64,000 bases of DNA from Ignisphaera sp. (GTDB lineage: Archaea > Thermoproteota > Thermoprotei_A > Sulfolobales > Ignisphaeraceae). The stretch spans positions 1 to 64,000 of the forward strand of contig JAVYNU010000009.1 in NCBI GenBank assembly GCA_038735125.1, read 5' to 3'. This document shows positions 45,711 to 54,301 of the stretch, one piece after another (the stretch's first letter is position 1; the number at the start of each line of letters is the position of its first letter). The notes beneath the pieces were generated by a model. It saw nothing but the letters and a program-made list of their open reading frames with translations, was not told the DNA's origin and did not search any database. The position numbers and the translations under genes are program-made.

Positions 45711-46193
45711 TTACCAACTGGTAATAATAGACATAAACATTATGCCAAAAACCATGCCAAGAATGCCAAACAACTCCTCATACGCGGCCAAAATTATTGT
45801 GGGGCCAAATATCACTCCACGCGTTTTTATCAATTGTGCCGCTCCATCTGCACAAACCTTTCCTTGCGCATATGCTGAATAGAGTTCTACTAAGCCAACG
45901 AACATGCTTATGCCAAATACGGCTGCTGCAATATGAGGTGGTATTGAAGAGTACTTTTTGAGTAGAGATGGTAAGAAAGCGCTATAGCTCATCAGCATAT
46001 AGATAAAACCGTAGACTAGTGTTTGGGTAGCAGGGAGAAAAGCTAGAGCAAATATCCTACCTCTTTGAGCAGGATCCTCACTTATTACTGGAATCCCTGC
46101 TGAAATTGCTATGTAAATTCCTAGTGTAGAGCCCACAGATGCAAGCCCTTCTGCTAGCCCAGGACCTATAAATGCAAGTATATCACTGCTCAT
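45711..46193 (-). CDS. atpK: A-type ATP synthase proteolipid subunit K (duplicated, four-helix c subunit)
   Basis: Membrane ring subunit of 160 residues with four transmembrane helices, that is, two fused hairpins. The first hairpin lacks the usual ion-binding carboxylate and instead reads FLPATQTLVYGF (T56, Q57, Y61). The second hairpin has YSAYAQGKV (Q110) and the carboxylate in AAYEELFGILG (E139/E140). This set resembles the Na+ ligands of Enterococcus hirae NtpK, with the tyrosine shifted by one residue. One carboxylate per two hairpins means fewer ions per turn, as in V-type rings. It lies between atpI and atpE. Confidence 0.95.
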   Translation of the reverse strand: MSSDILAFIGPGLAEGLASVGSTLGIYIAISAGIPVISEDPAQRGRIFALAFLPATQTLVYGFIYMLMSYSAFLPSLLKKYSSIPPHIAAAVFGISMFVGLVELYSAYAQGKVCADGAAQLIKTRGVIFGPTIILAAYEELFGILGMVFGIMFMSIITSW

Positions 46194-46291
46194 CTTGATT
46201 CAATCCCTCGGTCTAAAATAAGTGATACTGGATTAAAAGTTTTTGGATCCAGTTGTCCTCTTCAATACCTTAACCTTATTATTTTGTTGGT

Positions 46292-48307
46292 TTAAATCAA
46301 TTCTTTTGTTGACCCAAGTTTCACTGGACCCAGCACAACTCTTAGTGGTGCAATTCTTTTTCCGCTTCCTTCATAGAATTTCGTAGCCATTTCATATGTT
46401 ATCAATCGAAGTGAGTGTATGTAGGGACCCAAAACAGAGGCGCCAAGTATGAATAAATGCAGTATGAAAGTCATTATAAGTCCCACCACAATCCCTACAG
46501 CTATATTTATAGTCGATGCGCTCTGAAAAGCTGAGTATATAAATACATTGAAAATTTCTGCTAGTAAAGCTGAGCCAGCACCTATTCCAGCAATTCTAAT
46601 AAACGACATGTTATCAGCCAAGATGCCAATAACATCAAAGATCCAGAAAAACATTCCCATAAGACCCGATGTTTTAACCTTGGACAGTATGAATACAGCT
46701 AATGTTGCATAAACCGTGCACTCTATTATATTAGCAGGTATTATCCTACCTAATTTGAATATATCAACATCCATTCCTAGAAACGAGACCTTGTATGTTA
46801 TAAGCGGCGGCCCAAATATTATGAATAAGACCATGCAAACTTCTAGTATTGCCGTCCATAGATCATGTGTTTTTGTAACAGCCTTTGCTATTGCGACTAT
46901 GTGTGCTATTAATATGCTTATATATCCTATTAGCAACGCCAATTTAATTGATGATAGCATATACGTTACCGTAGCTTCAACATTTAAAAGTCTTGGTGGC
47001 GGAGATGGGAGGATAGGAGACAGTACAAGAGATATGTATTGGCCTATAAGCGAGCCTAGAAAGCTTCCAGAGAGGAGTCCGGTTACCATGGCGCTAAAAG
47101 CCGTTATATACACTATTTTTCTAAGCTTTTGGAGGGTTTCAGGGTTTTGGACAAAATAGGGTAGGACATACTTGGAACCTATTAGCAGACCTATTGCATA
47201 GCCTATGTCTGGAAACATTAGAGCGAAGTAAATTCCGTAGAAATATGTAAGTAGGGGTGTCGGATCCCATTCCCTAGGCAATGGATAGCCATTCAACTCT
47301 GTAAACATTTCAAAGGGTTTGAACGGCTTCAAATTGTTAAATTCCACAGGGGGCTCGGGAGAATCCTCGAATATTATCTGGGATGGTACTTTGCTCAACT
47401 CCTTTAGAAACTCTTCCTTTCTAGACCTTAAAACCCAGCCGCTAAGCAACACCAGGTACTTCGACTCTAAAGCCGTTTTCAATAACTCAATTTTGCCATA
47501 TTCGATGTCTACAAGAGTCTTCAACAAGGCAATATCATATGCGTTACCCTTTATAATTTCGTCAATTCTATTCTCAATGTTTCTTAACTCTGCTTCTACG
47601 TTCAACTTCTCTTTATAAATAGCCTCAACAATTTTTAGAAGAGGAACATATCCATATACTTTTGAAAACTCTACAATTTTAACATTCCTTTGCTCAACTT
47701 CCTTTAGGATGCTCTCCAGCAGGTTTGAATCAAAAACAATTGTGGCCAAAGCGTTTTGTTCGTCGAAGACAGTCTCTCCCAATACATGTTTCGCTTTCTT
47801 CTTCAATAACTCAATTTCGTTTTTAGAACCTAGAAACGTTTTTACAGCAATTAGAGCACCATCATAGTCTAGAACACTTATATCAGCGTTGCTATACATA
47901 CTCGATATTTGGTCAAGATATTTTCTTATCATATTGAGTTCTCTTAGCTTCTTAACATTCTCAAGCCTCTTCTTATCGAGTTCTCTAAGTATTTCTACCA
48001 CATTGCCAAGTTTTTTATATAGACTCTGAAGAGCCTGCTTGGTACTTGTTGGCATCTCCTCAATTTTTATAGTTAATGGCTTTTCTATAAATGAGTTAAT
48101 TGAGTCAAATAACTTTTTGCAGTTCTCAACTAAGGTAATGTATTCTTCAATTTCTCTAGCTTTTTCTTTCTCCTCCAACGATATAGGCTCAAAAGCACCT
48201 AGCTTCACTACCTTTTCCAATGTCATATCAGCATAGTCGCGTGGAACAATCACATAGGCTTTTAATGCTATATCAGGGTCGCTGAGAATAGCATATCTTA
48301 TATTCAT
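46292..48307 (-). CDS. atpI: A-type ATP synthase subunit I (membrane a subunit)
   Basis: Stator subunit of 671 residues. The N-terminal cytoplasmic half (about residues 1-330) has coiled-coil arms that hold the peripheral stalks. The C-terminal half carries about eight membrane helices forming the ion half-channels. The signature PTPLLTYFYGIYFALMFPD-like region begins the membrane part. The essential arginine is expected in YIHSLRLITYEMATKFYEGS near the C-terminus. It starts nine bases after the atpH stop. Confidence 0.95.
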   Translation of the reverse strand: MNIRYAILSDPDIALKAYVIVPRDYADMTLEKVVKLGAFEPISLEEKEKAREIEEYITLVENCKKLFDSINSFIEKPLTIKIEEMPTSTKQALQSLYKKLGNVVEILRELDKKRLENVKKLRELNMIRKYLDQISSMYSNADISVLDYDGALIAVKTFLGSKNEIELLKKKAKHVLGETVFDEQNALATIVFDSNLLESILKEVEQRNVKIVEFSKVYGYVPLLKIVEAIYKEKLNVEAELRNIENRIDEIIKGNAYDIALLKTLVDIEYGKIELLKTALESKYLVLLSGWVLRSRKEEFLKELSKVPSQIIFEDSPEPPVEFNNLKPFKPFEMFTELNGYPLPREWDPTPLLTYFYGIYFALMFPDIGYAIGLLIGSKYVLPYFVQNPETLQKLRKIVYITAFSAMVTGLLSGSFLGSLIGQYISLVLSPILPSPPPRLLNVEATVTYMLSSIKLALLIGYISILIAHIVAIAKAVTKTHDLWTAILEVCMVLFIIFGPPLITYKVSFLGMDVDIFKLGRIIPANIIECTVYATLAVFILSKVKTSGLMGMFFWIFDVIGILADNMSFIRIAGIGAGSALLAEIFNVFIYSAFQSASTINIAVGIVVGLIMTFILHLFILGASVLGPYIHSLRLITYEMATKFYEGSGKRIAPLRVVLGPVKLGSTKELI

Positions 48308-48316
48308 GAACGATAC

Positions 48317-48646
48317 CTAGCCAATTTCAACTCCTATGACATTTGATACAATATTTTTAACAATCTCATTAATGTTCTTCTTATATGCTCTAGCTATTTC
48401 TTCTGCTTTTTTCTTAGCCTCTTCAACTATATTATGGTACTCCTTATTCACATCCTCCTCTAATTCCCTTGCAAACCTGTTCAAATCATCAATATAGCTT
48501 GTATCATTTAAAATCTCGCTAGCCTTTTTCTTAGCCTCTTCAACTATCTTCGAAGCTCTCTCTTCAGCTTCTCTAATAATTCTCTCAGCCTCAGACTCTA
48601 TCTCCTTCATAATACTGCTTGCACTACCCAAAGAAAAAAACACCAT
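48317..48646 (-). CDS. atpH: A-type ATP synthase subunit H (peripheral stalk)
   Basis: First gene of the operon: 109 residues, nearly all a right-handed coiled-coil helix rich in Glu, Lys and Ala (ESEAERIIREAEERASKIVE, later EEAKKKAEEIARAYKK) as in subunit H, the partner of E in the peripheral stalk. I start at ATG 48646 because a TATA box (48677-48684) lies about 34 bases upstream. The longer frame to 48703 would include that promoter. Confidence 0.85.
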   Translation of the reverse strand: MVFFSLGSASSIMKEIESEAERIIREAEERASKIVEEAKKKASEILNDTSYIDDLNRFARELEEDVNKEYHNIVEEAKKKAEEIARAYKKNINEIVKNIVSNVIGVEIG

Positions 48647-48676
48647 TCTAAGCTGTAATAGTAATTCGAGGGCGGA

Positions 48677-48684
48677 TATAAAAA
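48677..48684 (-). promoter_or_regulatory. TATA box of the ATP synthase operon
   Basis: The minus strand reads TTTTTATA at a distance that places the transcription start a few bases before ATG 48646, giving an almost leaderless mRNA for the nine-gene operon. Confidence 0.6.
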
Positions 48685-48730
48685 CTTTGAATAAAAGCTT
48701 CAATATAGTGTTTTGGGATAATCAAAAAGT

Positions 48731-48738
48731 TTTATATA
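48731..48738 (+). promoter_or_regulatory. Probable TATA box of the sugar nucleotidyltransferase gene
   Basis: TTTATATA on the plus strand, about 60 bases before ATG 48798, back to back with the ATP synthase promoter. A second A+T element near 48751-48759 is an alternative. Confidence 0.4.
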
Positions 48739-48797
48739 GTTATGTTAACGTTAATTATAAGAGTAGTTGTATTGTATACAATATTATAGTGGTTTTC

Positions 48798-49547
48798 ATG
48801 CAGCTGGCAACTCAGGAGAATGTCGTCGCTGTTATTTTGGCAGGTGGTGAGGGAACGAGGTTTAGGCCGTACACAGAAATTGTTCCCAAGCCGATGTTTC
48901 CCATTGGCTGTGAAGAAAAACCTCTTCTAGAGCATATAATTTGCTGGCTTCACAGGTTTGGCATAAAAGAGTTTGTTCTTCTTGTTGGATACAAGTGGAA
49001 GCAGATAAGAAACTATTTTGGCGATGGATCTAGACATGGAGTTTCGATTAGATATAGTCTAGATGATGAGGGGCATCGTGGGACTGGAGGTGCACTCTTA
49101 AAAGCATTCAAAAATGGTTTATTTAAGGATAACACGATTATTATTTGGTATGGAGATATAATAGCGCCTATTAACATCTACGACCTATTATCCTTTCACA
49201 GAAATAGAAAATCGGATGTCACCATAGTTCTTGCTGACAGATATCAAGTACCTGTTGGCGTCGCCAGGGTTAGTGATGATGACAGTGTTGTGGAGTTGGT
49301 TGAAAAGCCATGGCTAAACCTATATGTTTCAATAGGTGTGATTGTGTTGGAATCTCAGATACTGAATAATGTTGAATATTCTTTGGGAAAGTCATTTGAT
49401 ATAATGGGTGATCTAGTGCCATGGATTATTAAGAGGGGACATAAGGTGAAGGCCTATATTCACAGAGGTGTTTGGTATGATGTTGGAAGTCTGGAGAGAT
49501 ATGTTAAGATAAATTATGATGCTATAAAACAGTTTCTATGTGAGTAA
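48798..49547 (+). CDS. Sugar nucleotidyltransferase (NDP-sugar pyrophosphorylase family)
   Basis: Protein of 249 residues transferring a nucleotidyl group to a sugar 1-phosphate. It opens with the signature VVAVILAGGEGTRFRPYTEI, VPKPMFPIG and continues with WYGDIIAPINI (metal Asp) and VELVEKPWLNLYVSIGV. There is no C-terminal beta-helix, so it is the short form, similar to mannose-1-phosphate guanylyltransferase or glucose-1-phosphate thymidylyltransferase; the sugar cannot be told. The longer upstream frame crosses the promoter region, so I start at ATG 48798. Confidence 0.9.
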   Translation: MQLATQENVVAVILAGGEGTRFRPYTEIVPKPMFPIGCEEKPLLEHIICWLHRFGIKEFVLLVGYKWKQIRNYFGDGSRHGVSIRYSLDDEGHRGTGGALLKAFKNGLFKDNTIIIWYGDIIAPINIYDLLSFHRNRKSDVTIVLADRYQVPVGVARVSDDDSVVELVEKPWLNLYVSIGVIVLESQILNNVEYSLGKSFDIMGDLVPWIIKRGHKVKAYIHRGVWYDVGSLERYVKINYDAIKQFLCE

Positions 49548-49562
49548 GACAATGAGCTTAGT

Positions 49563-50474
49563 CTAATGTCTAAGTAGAGGTGCGCAAACATCTAACCGTG
49601 GCTCTATCTCCTCATCGCCTCTGATTATCATACCATCTTCTGAGACCTTATCATCTATGTTGGCACACATTCTAGCTTTTCTAAGCATCCTAGCTCTTTG
49701 CTGAATTGAGTCCTTGAATTGCGCTGGGCATAAATGGATTGGGATGGATATGTCGCTTTGTATTGCCTTAGCTAAGATTCTCTTAGCTGTTTCCATGCTT
49801 CCAACAACTGTTTTCCCATTCTCGGCTATCCCATACCCTCTAAACAGGATTCTATCTAGGTTAGTCTCGCTAACCTCCATCTCATTCAGGTTAATGAATT
49901 TAACACCTATGCTATCAGCTTTTAGCACAACTCTCCAGATCTCCTCATCATTTCTGGGTATAGCTGGAATCTCTATCCCAACATCCATCGCAGTATTCTT
50001 TACAGCATATTCGATGAGTTTCCATATGGAATCGTTAACTATGTGGAATCTTATCTCGTCAAGACCAACAATATCGAGATACTTTATAGCATTTTTTGTT
50101 GCGCCAAGACCAGATGTATAGAGGTGTATGTGGAAGCTCTGGCCAAACACATCTTTAAGTAGCTGGATGGTCTTGACTGTTAGGTCGTATCTCTGCATAG
50201 GTTCGCCACCTGTTATAGATGCACCTTCGGCTCTCACCATAGATGCCTCGTCAATGATTGTGGTCATTCCACAGATCTTCTCTTCGTCTACATAAAAAGC
50301 TTCTGAAGATCTTCGCTCTCTGCTAATTGGACAATAATAGCAGTCCATTCCACAAATGCCTGTTACAAATATAACTATTTTCAATCCTTTCATGCAAAGT
50401 CTGCAGCCCTTCGAGAGCTCTTTGTACCAATAGCCAATAATATCGTTTCCCTCTACTCTATATACAGAGCCCAT
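49563..50474 (-). CDS. Radical SAM protein related to pyruvate-formate-lyase activase (COG2108-like)
   Basis: Protein of 303 residues with SAM-cluster motif CGMDCYYC (C41, C45, C48) and, before it, a CxxC pair (C24, C27 in GCRLCMKGLK). GASITGGEPMQRYDLT is the SAM-binding GGE motif. Further cysteines near the C-terminus (HLCPAQFKDS, ARMCANID, LDVCAPLL) may hold a second cluster. The pattern resembles the uncharacterised archaeal group COG2108 (from memory). It overlaps the 3' end of the upstream nucleotidyltransferase gene by 17 bases, so both are likely made and used together. Confidence 0.85.
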   Translation of the reverse strand: MGSVYRVEGNDIIGYWYKELSKGCRLCMKGLKIVIFVTGICGMDCYYCPISRERRSSEAFYVDEEKICGMTTIIDEASMVRAEGASITGGEPMQRYDLTVKTIQLLKDVFGQSFHIHLYTSGLGATKNAIKYLDIVGLDEIRFHIVNDSIWKLIEYAVKNTAMDVGIEIPAIPRNDEEIWRVVLKADSIGVKFINLNEMEVSETNLDRILFRGYGIAENGKTVVGSMETAKRILAKAIQSDISIPIHLCPAQFKDSIQQRARMLRKARMCANIDDKVSEDGMIIRGDEEIEPRLDVCAPLLRH

Positions 50475-51171
50475 AGTCTCTTACCCTATCTCTAAATAGA
50501 CTATTTTCTCTACAGAGAAACTCTATATAGGCTTCTGTATCTGTGTTAATCGGCACCTCATACTCGATGAAAAGACCTGTATGACCCTCTCTAACCCTCT
50601 TTGTCAACGCCTCTACTCTATCAAGAACAACCTCTATAGACACCCTCAATTTTTTCGCGACATAGCCTTCATTACCAACAACAGGGGTCTCTACATGACC
50701 ATCTTCAACAGGCTCTATAAGCATGAGCCTCTTATCAACACCTACCACTCTAACATCTCTCAAAAGATCATTGTACTCGACCATTCCACTAAATTTGTAA
50801 AACTCCACCTCAATTGGAAACAACTCTGCCAGCGGATCTGAAATGATAAGCTCTTCGAATGGGTCAAGATAGATGTATAGCTTGGGTGTGTGGATTGGCG
50901 TTGGCATAACAATTTTCTTGCTGTATATGCTGTAGCCTTGTCTCTCAATACACAGTTCTAGCAGACTGGGTGAATAAGGTCTAAGCAAAGCAACATCAAC
51001 ATCGCTGCGCTCGTTAACATCTCCTCTAGCAACGCTACCATGAACAATAGGGTTTATTATTCCACAGGAGGAAAGGGTCTCTAGCATTTTTATTGCTGAG
51101 GATCTCTTCTTCCTAAGAATATTCCACCTACTCTCATCATATACAACCCTTCTCCTATAACCATAAGACAT
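50458..51171 (-). CDS. Nucleotidyltransferase-domain protein (DNA polymerase beta fold, COG1665-like)
   Basis: Protein of 237 residues with the minimal nucleotidyltransferase motif VHGSVARGDVNERSDVDVAL, giving the GS and two metal-binding Asp residues of the pol-beta superfamily. The rest (TPIHTPKLYIYLDPFEELII, FPIEVEFYKFSGMVEY) has no known small partner. A C-terminal region may recognise the substrate. I take ATG 51171; TTG 51189 is possible. It resembles archaeal COG1665. No HEPN antitoxin-type partner stands next to it, which speaks against an ordinary MNT/HEPN toxin pair. Confidence 0.85.
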   Translation of the reverse strand: MSYGYRRRVVYDESRWNILRKKRSSAIKMLETLSSCGIINPIVHGSVARGDVNERSDVDVALLRPYSPSLLELCIERQGYSIYSKKIVMPTPIHTPKLYIYLDPFEELIISDPLAELFPIEVEFYKFSGMVEYNDLLRDVRVVGVDKRLMLIEPVEDGHVETPVVGNEGYVAKKLRVSIEVVLDRVEALTKRVREGHTGLFIEYEVPINTDTEAYIEFLCRENSLFRDRVRDYGLCI

Positions 51172-51272
51172 TTCATTAGACCACAACAACGTTTAATTGT
51201 ATTCGACACAATATTTAATGTGTGTAACAAGCTAATTAATGTTTAAAACTAGGGAGAATTTATATCTAACCA

Positions 51273-52499
51273 TTGTTGAAGCAACTTGAGGGGCATCAAT
51301 TGGAAGCAATACTGTATATAATGCTGGCATGGATAATAATCTTCACTATCTTACCCATTTTCTTTGGGGATAAAGAGGTTAGACTAGCGTCGGCAAAAGC
51401 CAAGCTTGTTCTCGGAGGCTTTTTGCTTTACATCGGAAAAGAAGTTAAGTCGAGCAAAAAGATGTCAGTCATAAAACCAATAAGAATTGCTGTAATTTTA
51501 TCGATGCTTGTAGGCATGGCTCTATTCTATATATTTTTTGTCCCAATATTTATTGGAATGATTAGAGACTTTATCATGTTTTCAGCAGGAGTCTCAAACA
51601 ATCCTCCACAACCTGTTGCAGTTCCTGTCCCAATATTATTCACATTCACATCAATACTAAAATACCTAGTGGTATCTATAGCAATTGGGGCTGCATTCCA
51701 CGAGCTTGCTCATGCAATTACTGCTCTGAGAGAAGGTGTCGATATTAGGAGCTGGGGAATTGGAATAGCCTTTTTAATACCGTTGGCTTTCGTTGAACTA
51801 GACGACGACTCCTTTAAGAGCGCATCGTCGTTGACAAAAGCGTTGATAGCCTCGGCAGGCCCGCTAGCAAATGCCATAATAGCTTTGATGGGCATAGCAT
51901 TAATAGCATTATTGCCATTTACCGGCATCTCATTTTCTCAAGCTGTTACTGTTACATCAATTGATTGTAGTATATGTAGCAATGTGGTGTGTCCAGCAGA
52001 AAAAATTGGTCTTAGAGGAGGTGATATACTCTACTCTATTAATGGCTCATTAATAAGAAGTGTCGATGATGTTGGCAATGTTCTAAAGAGGCTTAAGGTC
52101 GGAGAGAATGTAACATTTACTATATGTAGAAATGGCATCTGCAAAAATGTTTCAGCGGTTATAGATACATATAACAAGAAGCTTGGCAATAATACACCAT
52201 GTATAGGCGTGTCAATGGAGAATAACTTGGTGGTGCTGAAAGGTGGAGCTCCCTATAACAATCCAATGCTAGTTGATATTCTAAATTACATTAATTTTGT
52301 GGTAATGGTTAATCTAAGCCTCTATGTGTTCAATGCAATACCACTTTTCATTACAGATGGCTCTGTGTTTCTATCATCCATCATACCGAATACAACTATG
52401 CTAAGGATTGTTGTGGACAAGAGGCTTCTAGACATTGTAAATATCATTGTGATTGCCATTGCAGCTGGAATATCAACTTACATTCTGTTAAGTGGTTGA
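51273..52499 (+). CDS. Site-2 protease family membrane metalloprotease (M50) with PDZ domain
   Basis: Intramembrane zinc protease. The zinc motif is HELAH (residues 143-147 from TTG 51273), the third ligand lies in NAIPLFITDGSVF, which corresponds to the NxxPxxxxDG motif, and a PDZ domain stands between (IGLRGGDILYSINGSLIRSV). At least five further membrane segments are visible. The PDZ region has several cysteines (CSICSNVVCPAEK, ICRNGIC) that could form disulfides outside the cell. The start is TTG 51273 or TTG 51300, the latter after GAGGGG. It is joined to the GNAT gene. Confidence 0.9.
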   Translation: MLKQLEGHQLEAILYIMLAWIIIFTILPIFFGDKEVRLASAKAKLVLGGFLLYIGKEVKSSKKMSVIKPIRIAVILSMLVGMALFYIFFVPIFIGMIRDFIMFSAGVSNNPPQPVAVPVPILFTFTSILKYLVVSIAIGAAFHELAHAITALREGVDIRSWGIGIAFLIPLAFVELDDDSFKSASSLTKALIASAGPLANAIIALMGIALIALLPFTGISFSQAVTVTSIDCSICSNVVCPAEKIGLRGGDILYSINGSLIRSVDDVGNVLKRLKVGENVTFTICRNGICKNVSAVIDTYNKKLGNNTPCIGVSMENNLVVLKGGAPYNNPMLVDILNYINFVVMVNLSLYVFNAIPLFITDGSVFLSSIIPNTTMLRIVVDKRLLDIVNIIVIAIAAGISTYILLSG

Positions 52500-52501
52500 T
52501 A

Positions 52502-52951
52502 ATGATAGTGATTAGAAGGGCTGAGAGGAATGATATAGAAAGCATTTACGAATTAGAGAAAAAATGTTTTAAAGATCCATATCCAGAAATTGTTCTAAGA
52601 ATGCTCTATGAGCTTTATCCAGAGCTGTTTTTTGTAGCTGAAGAGAACGATACAAAAACTATAGTAGGGTATGTATCAGGTATGATAAGAATTGATGGGT
52701 TTGGTCACATAGTCTCGATATGCGTTGACCAGAGATATAGGGGGAGAGGTATTGGAAGGAAATTGATGGAAACAATAGAGAATGCTATGCGTACATTATT
52801 CAGCGTATGCAGATATCGGCTAGAGGTTAGGGTCAGCAACACAAATGCAATAAATCTTTATAAATCTCTTGGATATAGAATAGAAGCAATCTTGAAGAAG
52901 TATTATCTTGATGGCGAGGATGGTTATCTAATGATAAAAAACTCTTGCTAG
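52502..52951 (+). CDS. GNAT-family N-terminal acetyltransferase (RimI/Ard1-like)
   Basis: Protein of 149 residues with the acetyl-CoA motif VDQRYRGRGIGRKLMETIE and the Ard1/RimI signature LEVRVSNTNAINLYKSLGY followed by KKYYLDGEDGYLM. In Archaea this type acetylates protein N-termini after initiator Met removal or at Met itself. An in-frame TTG at 52496 overlaps the S2P stop as TTGA; ATG 52502 gives a more regular N-terminus. Co-expression with the S2P protease is likely. Confidence 0.88.
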   Translation: MIVIRRAERNDIESIYELEKKCFKDPYPEIVLRMLYELYPELFFVAEENDTKTIVGYVSGMIRIDGFGHIVSICVDQRYRGRGIGRKLMETIENAMRTLFSVCRYRLEVRVSNTNAINLYKSLGYRIEAILKKYYLDGEDGYLMIKNSC

Positions 52952-53050
52952 GAAACGGACATTTGACATAATCATCTCTATAAAGCTACGGTCATCTACA
53001 CAAAACTTAAAATATGTTTTCGGTAATCTTTGATTTAAGGCGATATATAT

Positions 53051-54196
53051 ATGGTTTTTACACTGAGATATGCCTCAACAACACTGCATTTCGGGGTTAA
53101 TGCGTTAGAAAATGCAAAAGATTTTATATCTAAACATGAGAAAGTTGTTATAGCAGCTGGAAAAACATCAGCGAGAGTCAGCGGAGCTCTGGGGGATGTT
53201 GAAAAGATTTTGAAGGAATTTGGGACAAACTATGTGATCTACGACAATATATCTGCAAATCCGTGGGCGAGCCAGGTGGAGGAACTAGCGAAGATGATAT
53301 GGAACGAGGGTGCAGATCTCGTTATAGCAATTGGCGGAGGCAGCCCTATCGATGCAGCAAAGATGGCATCTGTAATAGCGTTGAGTGGTGGAAGTGTTAA
53401 GGAGTATGCGGAAGGTGTTAGAAAGCCCAAGAGAAGTGTTCCACTTCTTGCGATAAACCTTACTCACGGTACTGGAACAGAAATTGATAGATATGCTGTG
53501 ATCACTCTTGACGATACTAAGGAGAAACATGGGCTAAGCCCCAAGTACCCAGAGGTTTCTATAGACGATCCTCGATATACACTCACACTTGATAAGAGAC
53601 AAACAATGTACACAGCGCTAGATGCATTTTACCATGTTTACGAATCTGCAACCTCAAAAGTTAGGAGCCTGCTCATAGAAACTCTTGCAAAAGAGGCTAC
53701 AATGCTAATATCAGAAAATCTTCCAAAGCTTGTTAACGATTTAAGAAATATTGAGTTGAGAGAGAAGCTGTTGTATGCCTCAATGATAGCTGGAATAGCG
53801 ATAGACTCTGGATCAACACATATAATACATGCAATCGAACATGCTCTCAGCGGTTTACAGCCAAAATTAGCACATGCTTGCGGCCTTGCATTACTTGGGC
53901 CTAGATCAGCTTTCTACACACATAAAGCGGTTCCAGAGTACTCTGCTATCATACTGAAAATCCTAGATCCAACAATAAAGCCGATAGCTGAAGATGCTGA
54001 AAAGGCTCAAAAAGCTATCGAGAGATTCCAGCAAGGGATAGGATTCAATGAGAGGCTAAGTGACTACGGTTTTACAGAGAGAGATATAGAGAAGATAATT
54101 GAATATACATTAACAAGACTCAACTATATGCATAACAACTCTCCATTTCCGCTAACAGCCGATATAATAAAAGACATAATGAAATCAGCCCTATAA
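53051..54196 (+). CDS. Iron-dependent alcohol dehydrogenase family protein
   Basis: NAD(P)-dependent group III alcohol dehydrogenase of 381 residues. It shows the nucleotide-binding GGGSPIDAAKMASVI, the signature NLTHGTGTEIDRYAVIT and metal-ligand histidines in STHIIHAIEHALSG and LAHACGLALLG. Substrates range from simple alcohols to glycerol-type compounds; not decidable here. The ATG follows A+T-rich TATATAT. It is monocistronic by spacing. Confidence 0.92.
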   Translation: MVFTLRYASTTLHFGVNALENAKDFISKHEKVVIAAGKTSARVSGALGDVEKILKEFGTNYVIYDNISANPWASQVEELAKMIWNEGADLVIAIGGGSPIDAAKMASVIALSGGSVKEYAEGVRKPKRSVPLLAINLTHGTGTEIDRYAVITLDDTKEKHGLSPKYPEVSIDDPRYTLTLDKRQTMYTALDAFYHVYESATSKVRSLLIETLAKEATMLISENLPKLVNDLRNIELREKLLYASMIAGIAIDSGSTHIIHAIEHALSGLQPKLAHACGLALLGPRSAFYTHKAVPEYSAIILKILDPTIKPIAEDAEKAQKAIERFQQGIGFNERLSDYGFTERDIEKIIEYTLTRLNYMHNNSPFPLTADIIKDIMKSAL

Positions 54197-54301
54197 CTAT
54201 TTTTAACTCAAACACTGTTTTATTTTCTTAGAAAAATCAGCTAAACATATTAATCTAATAGTGTTTTTAATCAGAGGATGATTCAATAGATGTGTTGATA
54301 T

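Noticed and set aside
46716-47159. Open frame of 147 codons antisense to atpI
   Set aside because: Lies within the membrane part of atpI; hydrophobic codons on one strand give open frames on the other.
48647-48703. N-terminal extension of atpH to 48703
   Set aside because: Would include the TATA box at 48677-48684 and adds residues unlike subunit H.
48687-48797. N-terminal extension of the sugar nucleotidyltransferase
   Set aside because: Crosses the divergent promoter region and precedes the conserved start VVAVILAGGEGTR by a non-conserved stretch.
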